DNA of 64,000 bases, from contig CAAGBC010000050.1 of the NCBI GenBank assembly GCA_900767955.1, forward strand, positions 11,483 through 75,482. Reading direction: 5' to 3'. This document shows positions 1-9,079 of this stretch, piece after piece (within the stretch, counting starts at the first letter, position 1; each line of letters opens with the position of its first letter). Both the position numbers and the translations under genes were made by a program. The notes under the pieces were generated by a model. It had not been told where the DNA came from. It saw only the letters and a program-made list of their open reading frames with translations, and did no database searches. This DNA is from Spirochaetia bacterium. Its GTDB lineage: Bacteria; Spirochaetota; Spirochaetia; Treponematales; Treponemataceae.

Positions 1-518
1 CTACAGAGAATTGGAAAAGAGCTCAAGAAGAAGTTGGTTATTTAATGACTTTGATAAAAAGTCATCTTAGAGCCGAATTCGAATTTTATAAAAAGAATGG
101 AATTCGTATTAAGCATATTGGTAATTTAGATGGATTGCCAAATGATGTAAAAAACGAAATTTTAGATGCCGTTGAAGAAACTTCATCCTTTACAGGTTTG
201 ACAGTAGTTCTTGCTATAAATTATGGTGGGCGGGATGAAATTGTTAGAGCAGTTAAGTCTATCATAAAAGATGAAGATTCGATTCAAAATGTTTCAGAAG
301 AATCGATAAGAGATGCTTTTGATGTTAAAGAATTACCTGATGTTGATTTACTTATTCGAACAGGTGGAGAATTAAGATTAAGTAATTTTTTATTATGGCA
401 TGCAGCTTATGCTGAATTGTTATTTTCAGATACATTATGGCCTGATTATAACGAAGATGAATTTGAAAAGAATATTGAAGAATTTCAATCAAGAAATAGA
501 CGTTTTGGTGGAGTTTAG
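1..518 (+). CDS. uppS: Isoprenyl (undecaprenyl) diphosphate synthase, 5'-truncated by window edge
   Basis: Cis-prenyltransferase that builds the C55 lipid carrier for peptidoglycan and surface glycans. The reading frame is open from base 3, before the first internal ATG at 45, and begins TENWKRAQEEVGYLM, the conserved STENW region. The gene therefore starts outside the window and the C-terminal part is present. RTGGELRLSNFLLWHAAYAE is the family's IPP-binding signature (usually RTSGE.RLSNFLLWQ.AY.E), and the tail EFQSRNRRFGGV is typical. It is the first visible gene of an operon with cdsA, dxr and rseP. Family assignment is secure; exact chain length is inferred. Confidence 0.95.
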   Translation, partial: TENWKRAQEEVGYLMTLIKSHLRAEFEFYKKNGIRIKHIGNLDGLPNDVKNEILDAVEETSSFTGLTVVLAINYGGRDEIVRAVKSIIKDEDSIQNVSEESIRDAFDVKELPDVDLLIRTGGELRLSNFLLWHAAYAELLFSDTLWPDYNEDEFEKNIEEFQSRNRRFGGV

Positions 519-548
519 AATATATATTCTGAAGTTATGGGGTGATAT

Positions 549-1385
549 ATGAATAAGGTTGTTCAAAGACTTTTAGTTTTTTTTATAGGAATTCCTGTTG
601 TTTTAGGAATCGTATATTTTAGTTATTTAAATCATCTACTCCTTAATATAGTTTTAGTTGTATGTTCTGGAATTGCTACTTCAGAATTATATAATTTGTA
701 TGCAAAAAAAACTCCCCTGCTTTCAAAACCTTTTTTGATTATTTTAAGTTCTTTAATGCCAATTGTTGCTTACTTATCTGTTATATTTAATTTTGATACA
801 GAATATATAAACTGGACTTTTATTTTTTCTATTTTTTTAGTCCTTGCTGTTGAAGTATTTACACATAAAACATTTGAAGATTCAAATTTACGAATTAGTT
901 CTTCAGTTTTTGTAATTTTTTATGGTGGATATTTGTTAACATTTATAACAAGAATATCAACATTGCAAAATTCTGTATTATTTTTATCTTTGTTTTTATT
1001 TCTTGTGTTTATTTGTGATTCACTTGCATGGTTATTTGGTGTTTTATTTGGCAAAAATAATCGCGGTTATGTTGCAGCAAGTCCAAACAAAAGTATTGTA
1101 GGTTTTATTGGTGGATATATTGGCTCTATTGGTTCTGCTTTGTTAGCACGATGTATTTGGCCAGAAATATTCTATGGTTCTTTTGTTAAGTCCATTATTT
1201 TAGGAATTTTAGTTGCATCATCAGGAATAATTGGTGATTTAGTTGAATCAGTTTTTAAACGTTCTTCAGATACAAAAGATAGTGGTAATGTAATTTTAGG
1301 TAGAGGTGGTTTATTAGATTCTATAGATTCTATTCTATATGCTGCTCCTATTTTTTATGTTGCTGTTCATTTTTTATATAGTTAA
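549..1385 (+). CDS. cdsA: Phosphatidate cytidylyltransferase (CDP-diacylglycerol synthase)
   Basis: Integral membrane enzyme making CDP-diacylglycerol from phosphatidic acid and CTP, the entry to phospholipid head-group synthesis. The 278-residue protein has about eight hydrophobic segments and the C-terminal CdsA signature (roughly residues 234-262). That signature contains FKRSSDTKDSGN followed by GRGGLLDSID. The usual His of HGG is Arg here, and the usual DR.D reads DSID, so the signature is slightly divergent; I do not take this as inactivation. The start at 549 follows GGGGTGAT. It lies 30 bases after uppS and 14 before dxr, so it is co-transcribed. Confidence 0.93.
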   Translation: MNKVVQRLLVFFIGIPVVLGIVYFSYLNHLLLNIVLVVCSGIATSELYNLYAKKTPLLSKPFLIILSSLMPIVAYLSVIFNFDTEYINWTFIFSIFLVLAVEVFTHKTFEDSNLRISSSVFVIFYGGYLLTFITRISTLQNSVLFLSLFLFLVFICDSLAWLFGVLFGKNNRGYVAASPNKSIVGFIGGYIGSIGSALLARCIWPEIFYGSFVKSIILGILVASSGIIGDLVESVFKRSSDTKDSGNVILGRGGLLDSIDSILYAAPIFYVAVHFLYS

Positions 1386-1399
1386 TATTAAGGATTTAC

Positions 1400-2485
1400 A
1401 TGAAAAAAATTCTTGTGCTAGGCTGTACTGGTTCAATTGGAACTAGTACATTAAATATCGTAAGAAGTATGCCAGAAGATTTTTCAATCTGTGGTTTAAC
1501 TGCTCATAATAATGAAAAGAGTTTAAATTTTCTTTCTAATGAATTTTCTTGTGATTCAATACTTACATCAAAAGATGGTATTGAGGCTATTGAAGCATTA
1601 ATTCAAAAAACAAATCCAGATATTGTTGTTAATGGAATCGCAGGGGCTGCAGGTTTGCTTCCTTCTAAAATAACTATAGAATGTGGTAAAAAACTTGCTT
1701 TAGCAAATAAAGAAACTGTTGTAATGGCTTGGCCATTGATAAAAGAACTTGCTTTTAATAAAGATGTTGAAATTATACCAGTAGATTCTGAACATTCTGC
1801 TATTTTTTCTTTGATTAATCAGGTTGGAAGAAAAAATATAAAAAATGTTATTATAACTGCAAGTGGTGGTCCTTTTAGAACTCTTTCTCGTGATGAATTG
1901 GAAAAAGTCACTGTTGAACAAGCTTTACAACATCCAACATGGAATATGGGAAAAAAGATTACAATTGATTCTGCATCTTTAGCAAATAAAGGTTTAGAGG
2001 TTATTGAAGCAAATAGATTATTTGATTTTGAAGCAAAAGACATTCAGGTTGTAGTTCATCCTCAAAGTTTAATTCACTCTATGGTTCGAACAAATGATGG
2101 TATGTTATATGCTCAAATTTCAGATCCTGATATGAAACATCCTATTTTTAATGCTTTAACATGGCCTGAAAATAAACAATCTTGCATGAATGAATTTGAT
2201 TTATTTGATCAAACAATGACATTCTATCGTCCTAGAATGATTGATTTTCCTATGTTAAGTTATGCTTTTGAAGTAGCACAACGAGGCAAAGCATATACAA
2301 TTGCATACAATGCTGCTAATGAAGTAGCTGTTAGTGCTTTTTTGGAAAAGAAAATTAGTTTTATGGCTATTCCTAGAATTGTACGAAGCACTTTAGATAA
2401 AGATTGGAATCATATGCCTTCATCATTTGAAGATGTTTTTGAAATTGATAAGCAAGCTAGAAAATACACAGAGGAAATAATATGA
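1400..2485 (+). CDS. dxr: 1-deoxy-D-xylulose 5-phosphate reductoisomerase
   Basis: Second enzyme of the MEP isoprenoid pathway, converting DXP to MEP with NADPH. The 361-residue protein shows the Rossmann motif GCTGSIG (residues 8-14), NGIAGAAGL, LANKETVVMA, the metal-binding PVDSEHSAIF, ITASGGPFR, HPTWNMGKKITIDSASL with NKGLE, and NAANEVAV near the C-terminus. Its product feeds the polyprenyl diphosphate made by the upstream uppS. The stop overlaps the ATG of rseP (ATGA), indicating translational coupling. All catalytic landmarks are intact. Confidence 0.97.
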   Translation: MKKILVLGCTGSIGTSTLNIVRSMPEDFSICGLTAHNNEKSLNFLSNEFSCDSILTSKDGIEAIEALIQKTNPDIVVNGIAGAAGLLPSKITIECGKKLALANKETVVMAWPLIKELAFNKDVEIIPVDSEHSAIFSLINQVGRKNIKNVIITASGGPFRTLSRDELEKVTVEQALQHPTWNMGKKITIDSASLANKGLEVIEANRLFDFEAKDIQVVVHPQSLIHSMVRTNDGMLYAQISDPDMKHPIFNALTWPENKQSCMNEFDLFDQTMTFYRPRMIDFPMLSYAFEVAQRGKAYTIAYNAANEVAVSAFLEKKISFMAIPRIVRSTLDKDWNHMPSSFEDVFEIDKQARKYTEEII

Positions 2486-3598
2486 GAATAGTTTTCGGAC
2501 TACTCTGTTTGTGTTTTTTGATTTTTTTTTCATGAATTAGGACATTTTATTGCAGCAAAACTATTTGGTGTTTGTGTAGAAAGTTTTTCCATTGGTTTTG
2601 GCCCCGTTTTATTTCACAAAAAAATAAAAGGAACTGATTATAGAATTTCTTTGATTCCATTAGGTGGATATTGTGGATTAAAAGGAGAAAAAGATTTTTC
2701 TAATGCAATTGAATTAGGATTAGATAAAGTTGAAGGTGAACCTGATTCTATGTATGGGATTCATCCATTAAAAAGAGCAATCATTGCTTTTGCAGGTCCT
2801 TTTTTTAATGTTATTTTTGCTGTTATTTCTTTTTCTTTAATATCTTTAATTGGATATACTTATAATTCTTACTCTTCAAAAATAAATTTAGCGACAGATG
2901 TTTATCCAGAAATGGTTAGTTCTGCAAAGGATGCAGGATTATTATCTGGGGATATAATTACAAAAGTTAATGAAAAAACTGTTTTAAATTTTTCTGACCT
3001 TTTATTTGAAATTTCTACAAAACCTAATGAAATTGTAAAAATTACAGTAGATAGAAATGGTCAAATTTTTACATTTGATGTTCCTGTTTTAGCTGACAAA
3101 GACAGTGGTATTGGAAAAATTGGTGTAATTGCAGATTCCACTACACTTTCAGAATATGAAGCAAAAAAGTTTTCGTTTTTTCCTGCTATTGGAAATGGCA
3201 TAAAGGAAACTTTTGAATCCATAGAATTAACAATAAAAGGTATTTTTTCATTATTTAAAAGTGCAGATATAAAAAAATCGATTTCTGGACCTGCAAGTAT
3301 TGTTGATATAATGGGGTCTGCAGCTAAAGATGGTTTTTCTGTGAATTTAAGAACTGGTTTTGCTAATATTCTAAATTTAATGGCATTTATTAGTATTTCC
3401 TTGTTTATAATGAATTTATTGCCAATCCCTATTTTGGATGGTGGTTTAATTCTATTTGCATTCTTTGAAATTATTTTACGAAAAAAAATACATCCAAAAG
3501 TTATGTATTATGTTCAATTTGTTGGAATTGCTTTCATAATGCTTTTCTTTATATTGGGAGTTATGGGTGATATTTCATATTTTAAAAATATTAAATAA
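2482..3598 (+). pseudogene. rseP: RseP-family site-2 intramembrane metalloprotease, interrupted by a +1 frameshift in a T9 run
   Basis: Intramembrane zinc protease that cleaves anti-sigma factors and signal-peptide remnants. Translation from the ATG at 2482, coupled to dxr by ATGA, gives MRIVFGLLCLCFLIFFS and then stops at 2533-2535. Removing one T from the T9 run at 2522-2530 restores a protein of about 371 residues that continues FFHELGHFIAAKLFG, the HExxH metal site. The downstream part (2531-3598) has the PLGGYCGLKG strand, a PDZ domain and NLLPIPILDGG, the second metal-ligand motif. In the downstream frame there is no start between the TGA at 2519-2521 and HELGH. The frame is therefore genuinely broken as written; a sequencing error, a real mutation, or slippage on T9 are all possible. 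Confidence 0.9.
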
Positions 3599-3641
3599 TA
3601 TTATATAAAACGAATAAAATTATTTTGTTTTGGAGTTATAA

Positions 3642-5549
3642 ATGAAAAAATTATTTTCCTTAATTAGTTTATTGTTTCTAATTGGAGTAAATGTTTTTGC
3701 ACAATCACATATTTCTTCTCAAGCTCATCAGGCAGCAATTTCAATGATTTCTTCTGGAAACATAGAAGACGGATTTGAAAATATTTATTTTAGCGCAGGA
3801 AAAGATGGTTTTCTTGTGAAATGGACTGATGATAATAATGGTGAACATTATCAAATTACAGAACTTGAAATAAAAATGATTAGTGTTTCCCCAAATGGCA
3901 AAGAAATTGCAGTTTATGAAACAGATGGTGGCTTAATTAATAGAGTTAGTGTTTGGAATTGGGAAACATTAACAAGAAAATTTGCTAGAAGATTTTCTGA
4001 TTCTGTAACATCAATTTCCTATACAGCTAATGGTAATTATATTATGGTTGGAACTGCAACAGTTGATGGCGTTGTATTTTTGCGTTCTACAAATGGAGAT
4101 GTGGTTTCAAATAAAATAAGAGAATCTACTGGTATTGTTTCTTATGCAATTACAAGTAAAACTGAAAAAACTGCTGTTATGTATTCTCCAGCAGGAAGCC
4201 TTGCATATTATAATTTATTTACAGGAAGACTTACAAAGAAATTTAATGTGGAACAAGGGTTAAGCAATACAGTCTTATTTAATAATTATCTTTTTTTAGC
4301 AGGTATAAAAGATGGAATGATTTATATTGTATATGCTCTTTCTGGAAAGACTTTAGCTACAATACCTGCTCCTAATGCAACAATTTTGGCAACTCCTACA
4401 GATTCTAATTTATATTATTTGGAAACTGATAATCGTGGTAATTACCAACTAAAAATGTTAGAAAATGTTGAAAATAAAAATGTTTCTTCTCCTAGAATTG
4501 TAAAAAATTTAAAAAGACCAAGAGGAAATGAGATTATTAATTGTGGTGTAAAACTTTCTAACGATATTTTGCTAGGTTCTACTTCTGGGGACTTATACAG
4601 AATTAATACTAATCCAGAAACAGAAATTGCAAATTTAGTTTCTATCACAGATAATTCTTATGACAAGATTTTAGATATGTGTCCTGTTGGAGAAGATTTT
4701 TATTTTCTTACAAGAAATTCATTATTCAAATCTTCTTATGATACAGGTATTGTAAATAAATTAGGTGCAAATCCAGGACAAACTCAGATTCTTACATATA
4801 ACGATAAAGTTATTTTATGGTCAAAAGGAACAAAAGAACCTGTTCAATTGTTTGATTATGCTAAGCCTGAACTTATAACTTTATTCACCCCAAAATATAA
4901 TATTCAATCTGTAAGATTATTTGGTGATACAATATTGGAAATGGAAAATAATTCAGTTGTAAATACTTATGATATTAATTCTAATAAGTTTACAGAAGTT
5001 TACACAGGAGCTGGTTTGCAAGATGCAGTTATTGCAGGCGATGGTAAATTATATGTTGCTAAATCTTATGCAACAAATCCAAGATCTTCTTTAATTTGTA
5101 TTGATATGACAACAAAAGAAACAGTTCCTATGCCGTTAAAAGGAAATGTTGCATTTGCACTTAGCGTAAACAACAATGATATTTACGGAATTTCAGTATT
5201 GTCAACTGATGTAGAAAAAAGAACTGTAGTTTTTAGTTTTGATACGGTTACAAAAAGAACTGTTTCTATTCTTGATATAAAAGATGAAGATTCAAATGCG
5301 TTTACATATTTGAAATATCCAATTTTATATACGAATTTTGGAAAAGATAGAATTCGTTCTTGCCACTTAAGTACAAATAAAACATTTATGTTTAATCGTT
5401 CTGCATCTATACCTATTAAAGTTTCACAGAATGCAGCAAGAGTTGTAACTCTAAATAGAGATGGAAGTATTTCTTGGTATAATAAGGATTTATCACAAGT
5501 TTTAGAAGATTGGTATTTGACTCGCGATGGTCAATGGTATGCCTTTTAA
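3642..5549 (+). CDS. Secreted beta-propeller (WD40-like) protein, function unknown
   Basis: A 635-residue protein with a clear signal peptide (MKKLFSLISLLFLIGVNVFA, then Q), so it is exported to the periplasm or beyond. The first half contains WD40-like blades such as VSVWNWETLTRKF and ISYTANGNYIMVGTA; the rest continues in similar beta-strand-rich repeats. It ends with a short basic/aromatic tail, WYLTRDGQWYAF. I do not recognise a specific function. Beta-propellers of this kind are usually binding or scaffold proteins. GGAG precedes the ATG by seven bases. The gene runs convergently into glgA, with its stop ending at 5549 and the glgA stop starting at 5550. Confidence 0.75.
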   Translation: MKKLFSLISLLFLIGVNVFAQSHISSQAHQAAISMISSGNIEDGFENIYFSAGKDGFLVKWTDDNNGEHYQITELEIKMISVSPNGKEIAVYETDGGLINRVSVWNWETLTRKFARRFSDSVTSISYTANGNYIMVGTATVDGVVFLRSTNGDVVSNKIRESTGIVSYAITSKTEKTAVMYSPAGSLAYYNLFTGRLTKKFNVEQGLSNTVLFNNYLFLAGIKDGMIYIVYALSGKTLATIPAPNATILATPTDSNLYYLETDNRGNYQLKMLENVENKNVSSPRIVKNLKRPRGNEIINCGVKLSNDILLGSTSGDLYRINTNPETEIANLVSITDNSYDKILDMCPVGEDFYFLTRNSLFKSSYDTGIVNKLGANPGQTQILTYNDKVILWSKGTKEPVQLFDYAKPELITLFTPKYNIQSVRLFGDTILEMENNSVVNTYDINSNKFTEVYTGAGLQDAVIAGDGKLYVAKSYATNPRSSLICIDMTTKETVPMPLKGNVAFALSVNNNDIYGISVLSTDVEKRTVVFSFDTVTKRTVSILDIKDEDSNAFTYLKYPILYTNFGKDRIRSCHLSTNKTFMFNRSASIPIKVSQNAARVVTLNRDGSISWYNKDLSQVLEDWYLTRDGQWYAF

Positions 5550-7019
5550 TTAATGCTGTTTATTTTCAAATTTATTTAATATTTCGTTATATACTTTTAT
5601 ATAATTTTGTGCAGATAAATTCCATGAAAAATCTTTTGACATGGCGTTTATCTGCATTTTTTTATATTCATCTTTATTTTTATATAAGTCACATGCAAAT
5701 TTAACGCATTTATATATATCTTCTGGATTTTGGTTGTAAATGTATAGTCCCGTTGCATTTTCTTTATCCTTATCATAAGGAATTACAGTATCAATTAAGC
5801 CTCCAGTGTTTCTTACAATAGGTATTGTTCCATAGATTTGTGAATAAAGTTGATTTAAGCCGCAAGGTTCGTATCTTGATGGCATAATGAAAAAATCAGA
5901 GCCAGCTTCTACCATGTGGCTAAGTGATTCATTATAACCTATAAAAACTTTCAAATTAGGTAATTTTGCTTGAAGAACATTTAATTCATCTTCACACCAT
6001 TTATCACCTTTTCCAACGACAACAAATTGTGCGTCAAAATCTTTACACATGTTATACATACATCCATACATAGGATAAAATAATTCATGAATTCCTTTTT
6101 GTTCCGCAAGTCTTGATATTATACCAAAAATTGGTTTATCAGGATTTATTTCCAAATTAAAATATTGTTGCAAAAACTTTTTACATTCATTTTTATTTGA
6201 TAAATCATTTTTTGAAAAATTTTTACAAAGATAATTGTCTTTTTCCGGATTCCAAACATTAGTATCAACACCGTTTAAGATTCCTGACAGCTTATTGTTA
6301 ATTACTCTTAAAAGTCCGTCTAATCCAAAGCCGCCTTCAGAAGTTTGAATTTCTTTTGCATAAGTTGGCGAAACTGTTGTTACATAATCAGCATTAAAAA
6401 TCCCTGCTTGCAAAAGATTTATTAGATTATTTTGTTCTATTTGGGCTGCTTTTTTTAATGAAGGATCTAAGGATAATAACGGAAATGCTGATAAAGGATA
6501 TTTACCTTGATATCCCATATTATGAATTGAAAAAACTGAAACTGTTTTTGAAAAAAATCCATTTCGATAATAATGTTTTAATAAAACAGGAATTAATGCA
6601 CTACTCCAATCATGTGAATGCATTACATCTGGATACCAATTTAGTTCATGACAAAGTGAAAATGCTGCTCTACATAAAATTGAAAATCTATATGGATTAT
6701 CATAAAAATCTGGTTCATAGGAACTACCGTAAATACCGTCCCTACCAAATGCTTTTTCATAATCAATAAAATAAATTGTTACACCCTGAAACATAGTTTT
6801 GTAAATGTCAACAAATACATCTTGATTCCATGCTGCAACACACATAGCTTTTTTATGTAGCGTAAGATTACTTTTGTCTATGGAATAATACCTTGGTAGA
6901 ACAACACAAACTTCATTATTAAGCTTTTGAAGTGCAATTGATAATGATGAAACTGCATCAGCAAGACCGCCAGTTTTTGCGAATGGACTAAATTCTGCAG
7001 ATATCATCATTATTTTCAT
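5550..7019 (-). CDS. glgA: Glycogen synthase (ADP-glucose type, GT5)
   Basis: Transfers glucose from ADP-glucose to the growing alpha-1,4-glucan. The 489-residue length is normal for bacterial GlgA. Residues 15-23 (KTGGLADAV) are the N-terminal ADP-glucose-binding loop. The GT-B C-terminal half carries GIISRLAEQKG and PSRYEPCGLNQ, the catalytic acidic region, followed by a TGGL.DTV motif. Its start codon abuts the stop of the upstream aminotransferase gene (7019), so the two are probably co-transcribed. No other glg gene lies in the window. Confidence 0.95.
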   Translation of the reverse strand: MKIMMISAEFSPFAKTGGLADAVSSLSIALQKLNNEVCVVLPRYYSIDKSNLTLHKKAMCVAAWNQDVFVDIYKTMFQGVTIYFIDYEKAFGRDGIYGSSYEPDFYDNPYRFSILCRAAFSLCHELNWYPDVMHSHDWSSALIPVLLKHYYRNGFFSKTVSVFSIHNMGYQGKYPLSAFPLLSLDPSLKKAAQIEQNNLINLLQAGIFNADYVTTVSPTYAKEIQTSEGGFGLDGLLRVINNKLSGILNGVDTNVWNPEKDNYLCKNFSKNDLSNKNECKKFLQQYFNLEINPDKPIFGIISRLAEQKGIHELFYPMYGCMYNMCKDFDAQFVVVGKGDKWCEDELNVLQAKLPNLKVFIGYNESLSHMVEAGSDFFIMPSRYEPCGLNQLYSQIYGTIPIVRNTGGLIDTVIPYDKDKENATGLYIYNQNPEDIYKCVKFACDLYKNKDEYKKMQINAMSKDFSWNLSAQNYIKVYNEILNKFENKQH

Positions 7020-8206
7020 TATTCATGCACCGCCTTGTAAAAAGCTTCTTTTGAATTTAATATAGTTTGTTCAGCAACACAATAAGAAATTCTAAACCAC
7101 CCTTTACAACCGAATCCTGTTCCTGGGGCACACAAAATATTAAATTTCTTCATATGGTCTGTAAATGCCATATCATCATTATTCCAATTGTCTGGAACTT
7201 TTACAAATAAGTAAAAAGCTCCTTCTGGTTTTATATACTTTAATCCCGCATAATCCATAATTTCTGTGATTTCATTACATCTTTTTTCGTATAGTGAATA
7301 ATCGCATTTGCAATTCCAAGATTTTGCTATTACTTTTTGGAATAATGCAGGAGCATTTACATAGCCTAAAATTCTTGTAGCTAGTATACATGAAGCAATA
7401 AGTTCTTTTGATTCGGAACACAAAGGATTAACGCACAAATATCCAAGTCTTTCGCCAGGAATACTTAAGTTTTTTGCAAAAGATGTAAGTATAACTGAAT
7501 TATTATATTCATTAAAAATAGAAGCAACATTTTTTCCATTATATGTTATAGCTCTGTATGGCTCGTCACAAATTATATATGGAAGTCTATTAATTTTTGT
7601 TTCAGACTGTTTTAGAAGTTCTGCTAATTTATGAATTTCTTCCTGGGAATATATTTTTCCTGTAGGATTATTTGGTGAATTTATAATAATAGCTGCTGTT
7701 TTTGGAGATAAAACTTGTGCAATATTATCATAGTTTATTGAAAAATCCTCATTAGTTTTTACACGAACAACAACTCCATTATGATTGTGAATATAATGAT
7801 CATATTCTGCAAAATATGGACACAATACTATAACTTCATCTTGTGGGTTTAATAAAGATTTTAGAACAACATTTAATGCACCTGCTGCTCCTACAGCCAT
7901 AACAACATTTTCATAGGAAACAGAAACACCTTGTTCAATGGAAGTTTTTTTTGCCATTTCTTCACGAACAAATTGATAACCTGCATTAGGCATATACCCG
8001 TGGCACATATGTGATTTATCTTTTGAAACAATTTCTATTGCATTAAGAACATCTTCTGGTGGATCTAAATCTGGATTTCCCAAACTAAAATCATATACAT
8101 TTTCTTCACCAAACTTTTTCTTTAATGCAGCGCCTTCTTCAAACATTTTTCTAATAACAGAAGCTGACTTACTTTCTGTTAAATCTTTCATATATTTTGC
8201 AATCAT
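7019..8206 (-). CDS. Pyridoxal-phosphate-dependent class I/II aminotransferase
   Basis: Fold-type I aminotransferase of about 395 residues. Visible landmarks are FSLGNPDLDPP near the N-terminus, the INSPNNPTG cofactor-pocket motif, the ICDEPYR aspartate-containing strand, and the PLP-lysine segment SFAKNLSIPGERLGY. The start at 8206 (MIAKYMKDL) is preferred over a TTG at 8245, which would add 13 hydrophobic residues absent from the family. The substrate cannot be read from sequence; aspartate- and aromatic-type enzymes share these motifs. It directly precedes glgA in the same direction. Confidence 0.88.
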   Translation of the reverse strand: MIAKYMKDLTESKSASVIRKMFEEGAALKKKFGEENVYDFSLGNPDLDPPEDVLNAIEIVSKDKSHMCHGYMPNAGYQFVREEMAKKTSIEQGVSVSYENVVMAVGAAGALNVVLKSLLNPQDEVIVLCPYFAEYDHYIHNHNGVVVRVKTNEDFSINYDNIAQVLSPKTAAIIINSPNNPTGKIYSQEEIHKLAELLKQSETKINRLPYIICDEPYRAITYNGKNVASIFNEYNNSVILTSFAKNLSIPGERLGYLCVNPLCSESKELIASCILATRILGYVNAPALFQKVIAKSWNCKCDYSLYEKRCNEITEIMDYAGLKYIKPEGAFYLFVKVPDNWNNDDMAFTDHMKKFNILCAPGTGFGCKGWFRISYCVAEQTILNSKEAFYKAVHE

Positions 8207-8272
8207 GATAAAAATTATATCACATACCAAACTATTTGTAACCAAGTTTACTGTAATTTGTTAAGAAAAAGC

Positions 8273-8287
8273 AAATGTGTCACATTT
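8273..8287. promoter_or_regulatory. Perfect 7+1+7 palindrome upstream of a strong promoter
   Basis: AAATGTGTCACATTT is a perfect inverted repeat with a one-base centre. It lies eight bases upstream of the -35 element at 8296 and between two divergently transcribed genes (aminotransferase and the exported protein at 8342). This is operator-like in geometry. The TGTG/CACA half-sites recall Crp/Fnr-family sites, but the spacing is much tighter than the TGTGA-N6-TCACA consensus, so the regulator is unknown. Confidence 0.4.
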
Positions 8288-8295
8288 ATAAGTGC

Positions 8296-8324
8296 TTGAA
8301 ATATAATAATTTAACCAATATACT
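8296..8324 (+). promoter_or_regulatory. Sigma-70-type promoter for the 8342 gene
   Basis: TTGAAA (8296-8301) and TATACT (8319-8324) are separated by exactly 17 bases. They sit about 18 bases before the ATG at 8342, giving a short leader. A palindrome (8273-8287) sits immediately upstream. Confidence 0.6.
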
Positions 8325-8341
8325 ACATTAAAAGGTGTTTT

Positions 8342-9058
8342 ATGAAAAAGATATTTATTTCTATTGTTTTATGTTTTTTATCAATTAATATTTTTTCGTT
8401 ACCATTCAATTCTTTACTTTCTGAAACAGAAAAACAAGAATTAATGGAAGGAAAAGTTTTAATCAGAAATATTGATAAATACAAAAATATGTGTATTGAA
8501 GGCACAAATCCTGGAATTGTGAAATTACGAGAAATTGTAAAAGAACAAGATCCAAACTATCTTGCTGAAGTAATTCAAATTAAACCTTATGAAGGAAATG
8601 AAAATTTGCAAGAAGTAATTCGTGCTGCTTTGGAAAATATTTCTGATTATGCTGGAATTCCTTATTGGTCAGAACGCCATCAACGATATTGGGATTTATA
8701 TTCATCTGCAGCAGTTGTTGGTTCCTTTCAGGTAAATGAAACTACAAAACAAATTAATGCTGATTTATATATGGAACCATTTGGTTTAATTCATTCCCCT
8801 ATTTTAATTGAACAAACTGATGATTACCTATTATACAACACAACTAATAACAACAATTTAAAATTCGAAGGCTTTACAGTTGTAAAAAAACAAAATATGA
8901 AATCAGTAATTCTTCTTTTTAGACATGAAGATAATTGGATTTTATACGGCGTTGGAGGCGTAAAAGCCTTAAAAGTTTCATTCTTGGAAAAGAGAATAGA
9001 AACTTCTTTTATTAATAGAATTAAAACATTCTGTAATTTTGTTTTTACAAAAATATAA
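8342..9058 (+). CDS. Exported protein of unknown function (Treponema DUF6675-like)
   Basis: A 238-residue protein with a signal peptide (MKKIFISIVLCFLSINIFS) and an otherwise soluble body, so probably periplasmic. The segment IPYWSERHQRYWDLYSSA and the alternating beta-rich C-terminal half resemble, from memory, the treponemal family DUF6675; I could not check this. It has its own promoter and a palindromic operator candidate. manC follows 21 bases later on the same strand and may be co-transcribed. No catalytic motif is visible. Confidence 0.7.
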   Translation: MKKIFISIVLCFLSINIFSLPFNSLLSETEKQELMEGKVLIRNIDKYKNMCIEGTNPGIVKLREIVKEQDPNYLAEVIQIKPYEGNENLQEVIRAALENISDYAGIPYWSERHQRYWDLYSSAAVVGSFQVNETTKQINADLYMEPFGLIHSPILIEQTDDYLLYNTTNNNNLKFEGFTVVKKQNMKSVILLFRHEDNWILYGVGGVKALKVSFLEKRIETSFINRIKTFCNFVFTKI

Positions 9059-9079
9059 TAATAAACAACAGGAGCTTTT

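Noticed and set aside
5510..5704. Short plus-strand ORF over the end of the propeller gene and glgA
   Set aside because: It is a frame shadow across the ends of two convergent genes with no ribosome site.
8207..8245. TTG start extending the aminotransferase by 13 residues
   Set aside because: The extension is hydrophobic and unlike the family; the ATG at 8206 gives a normal N-terminus.
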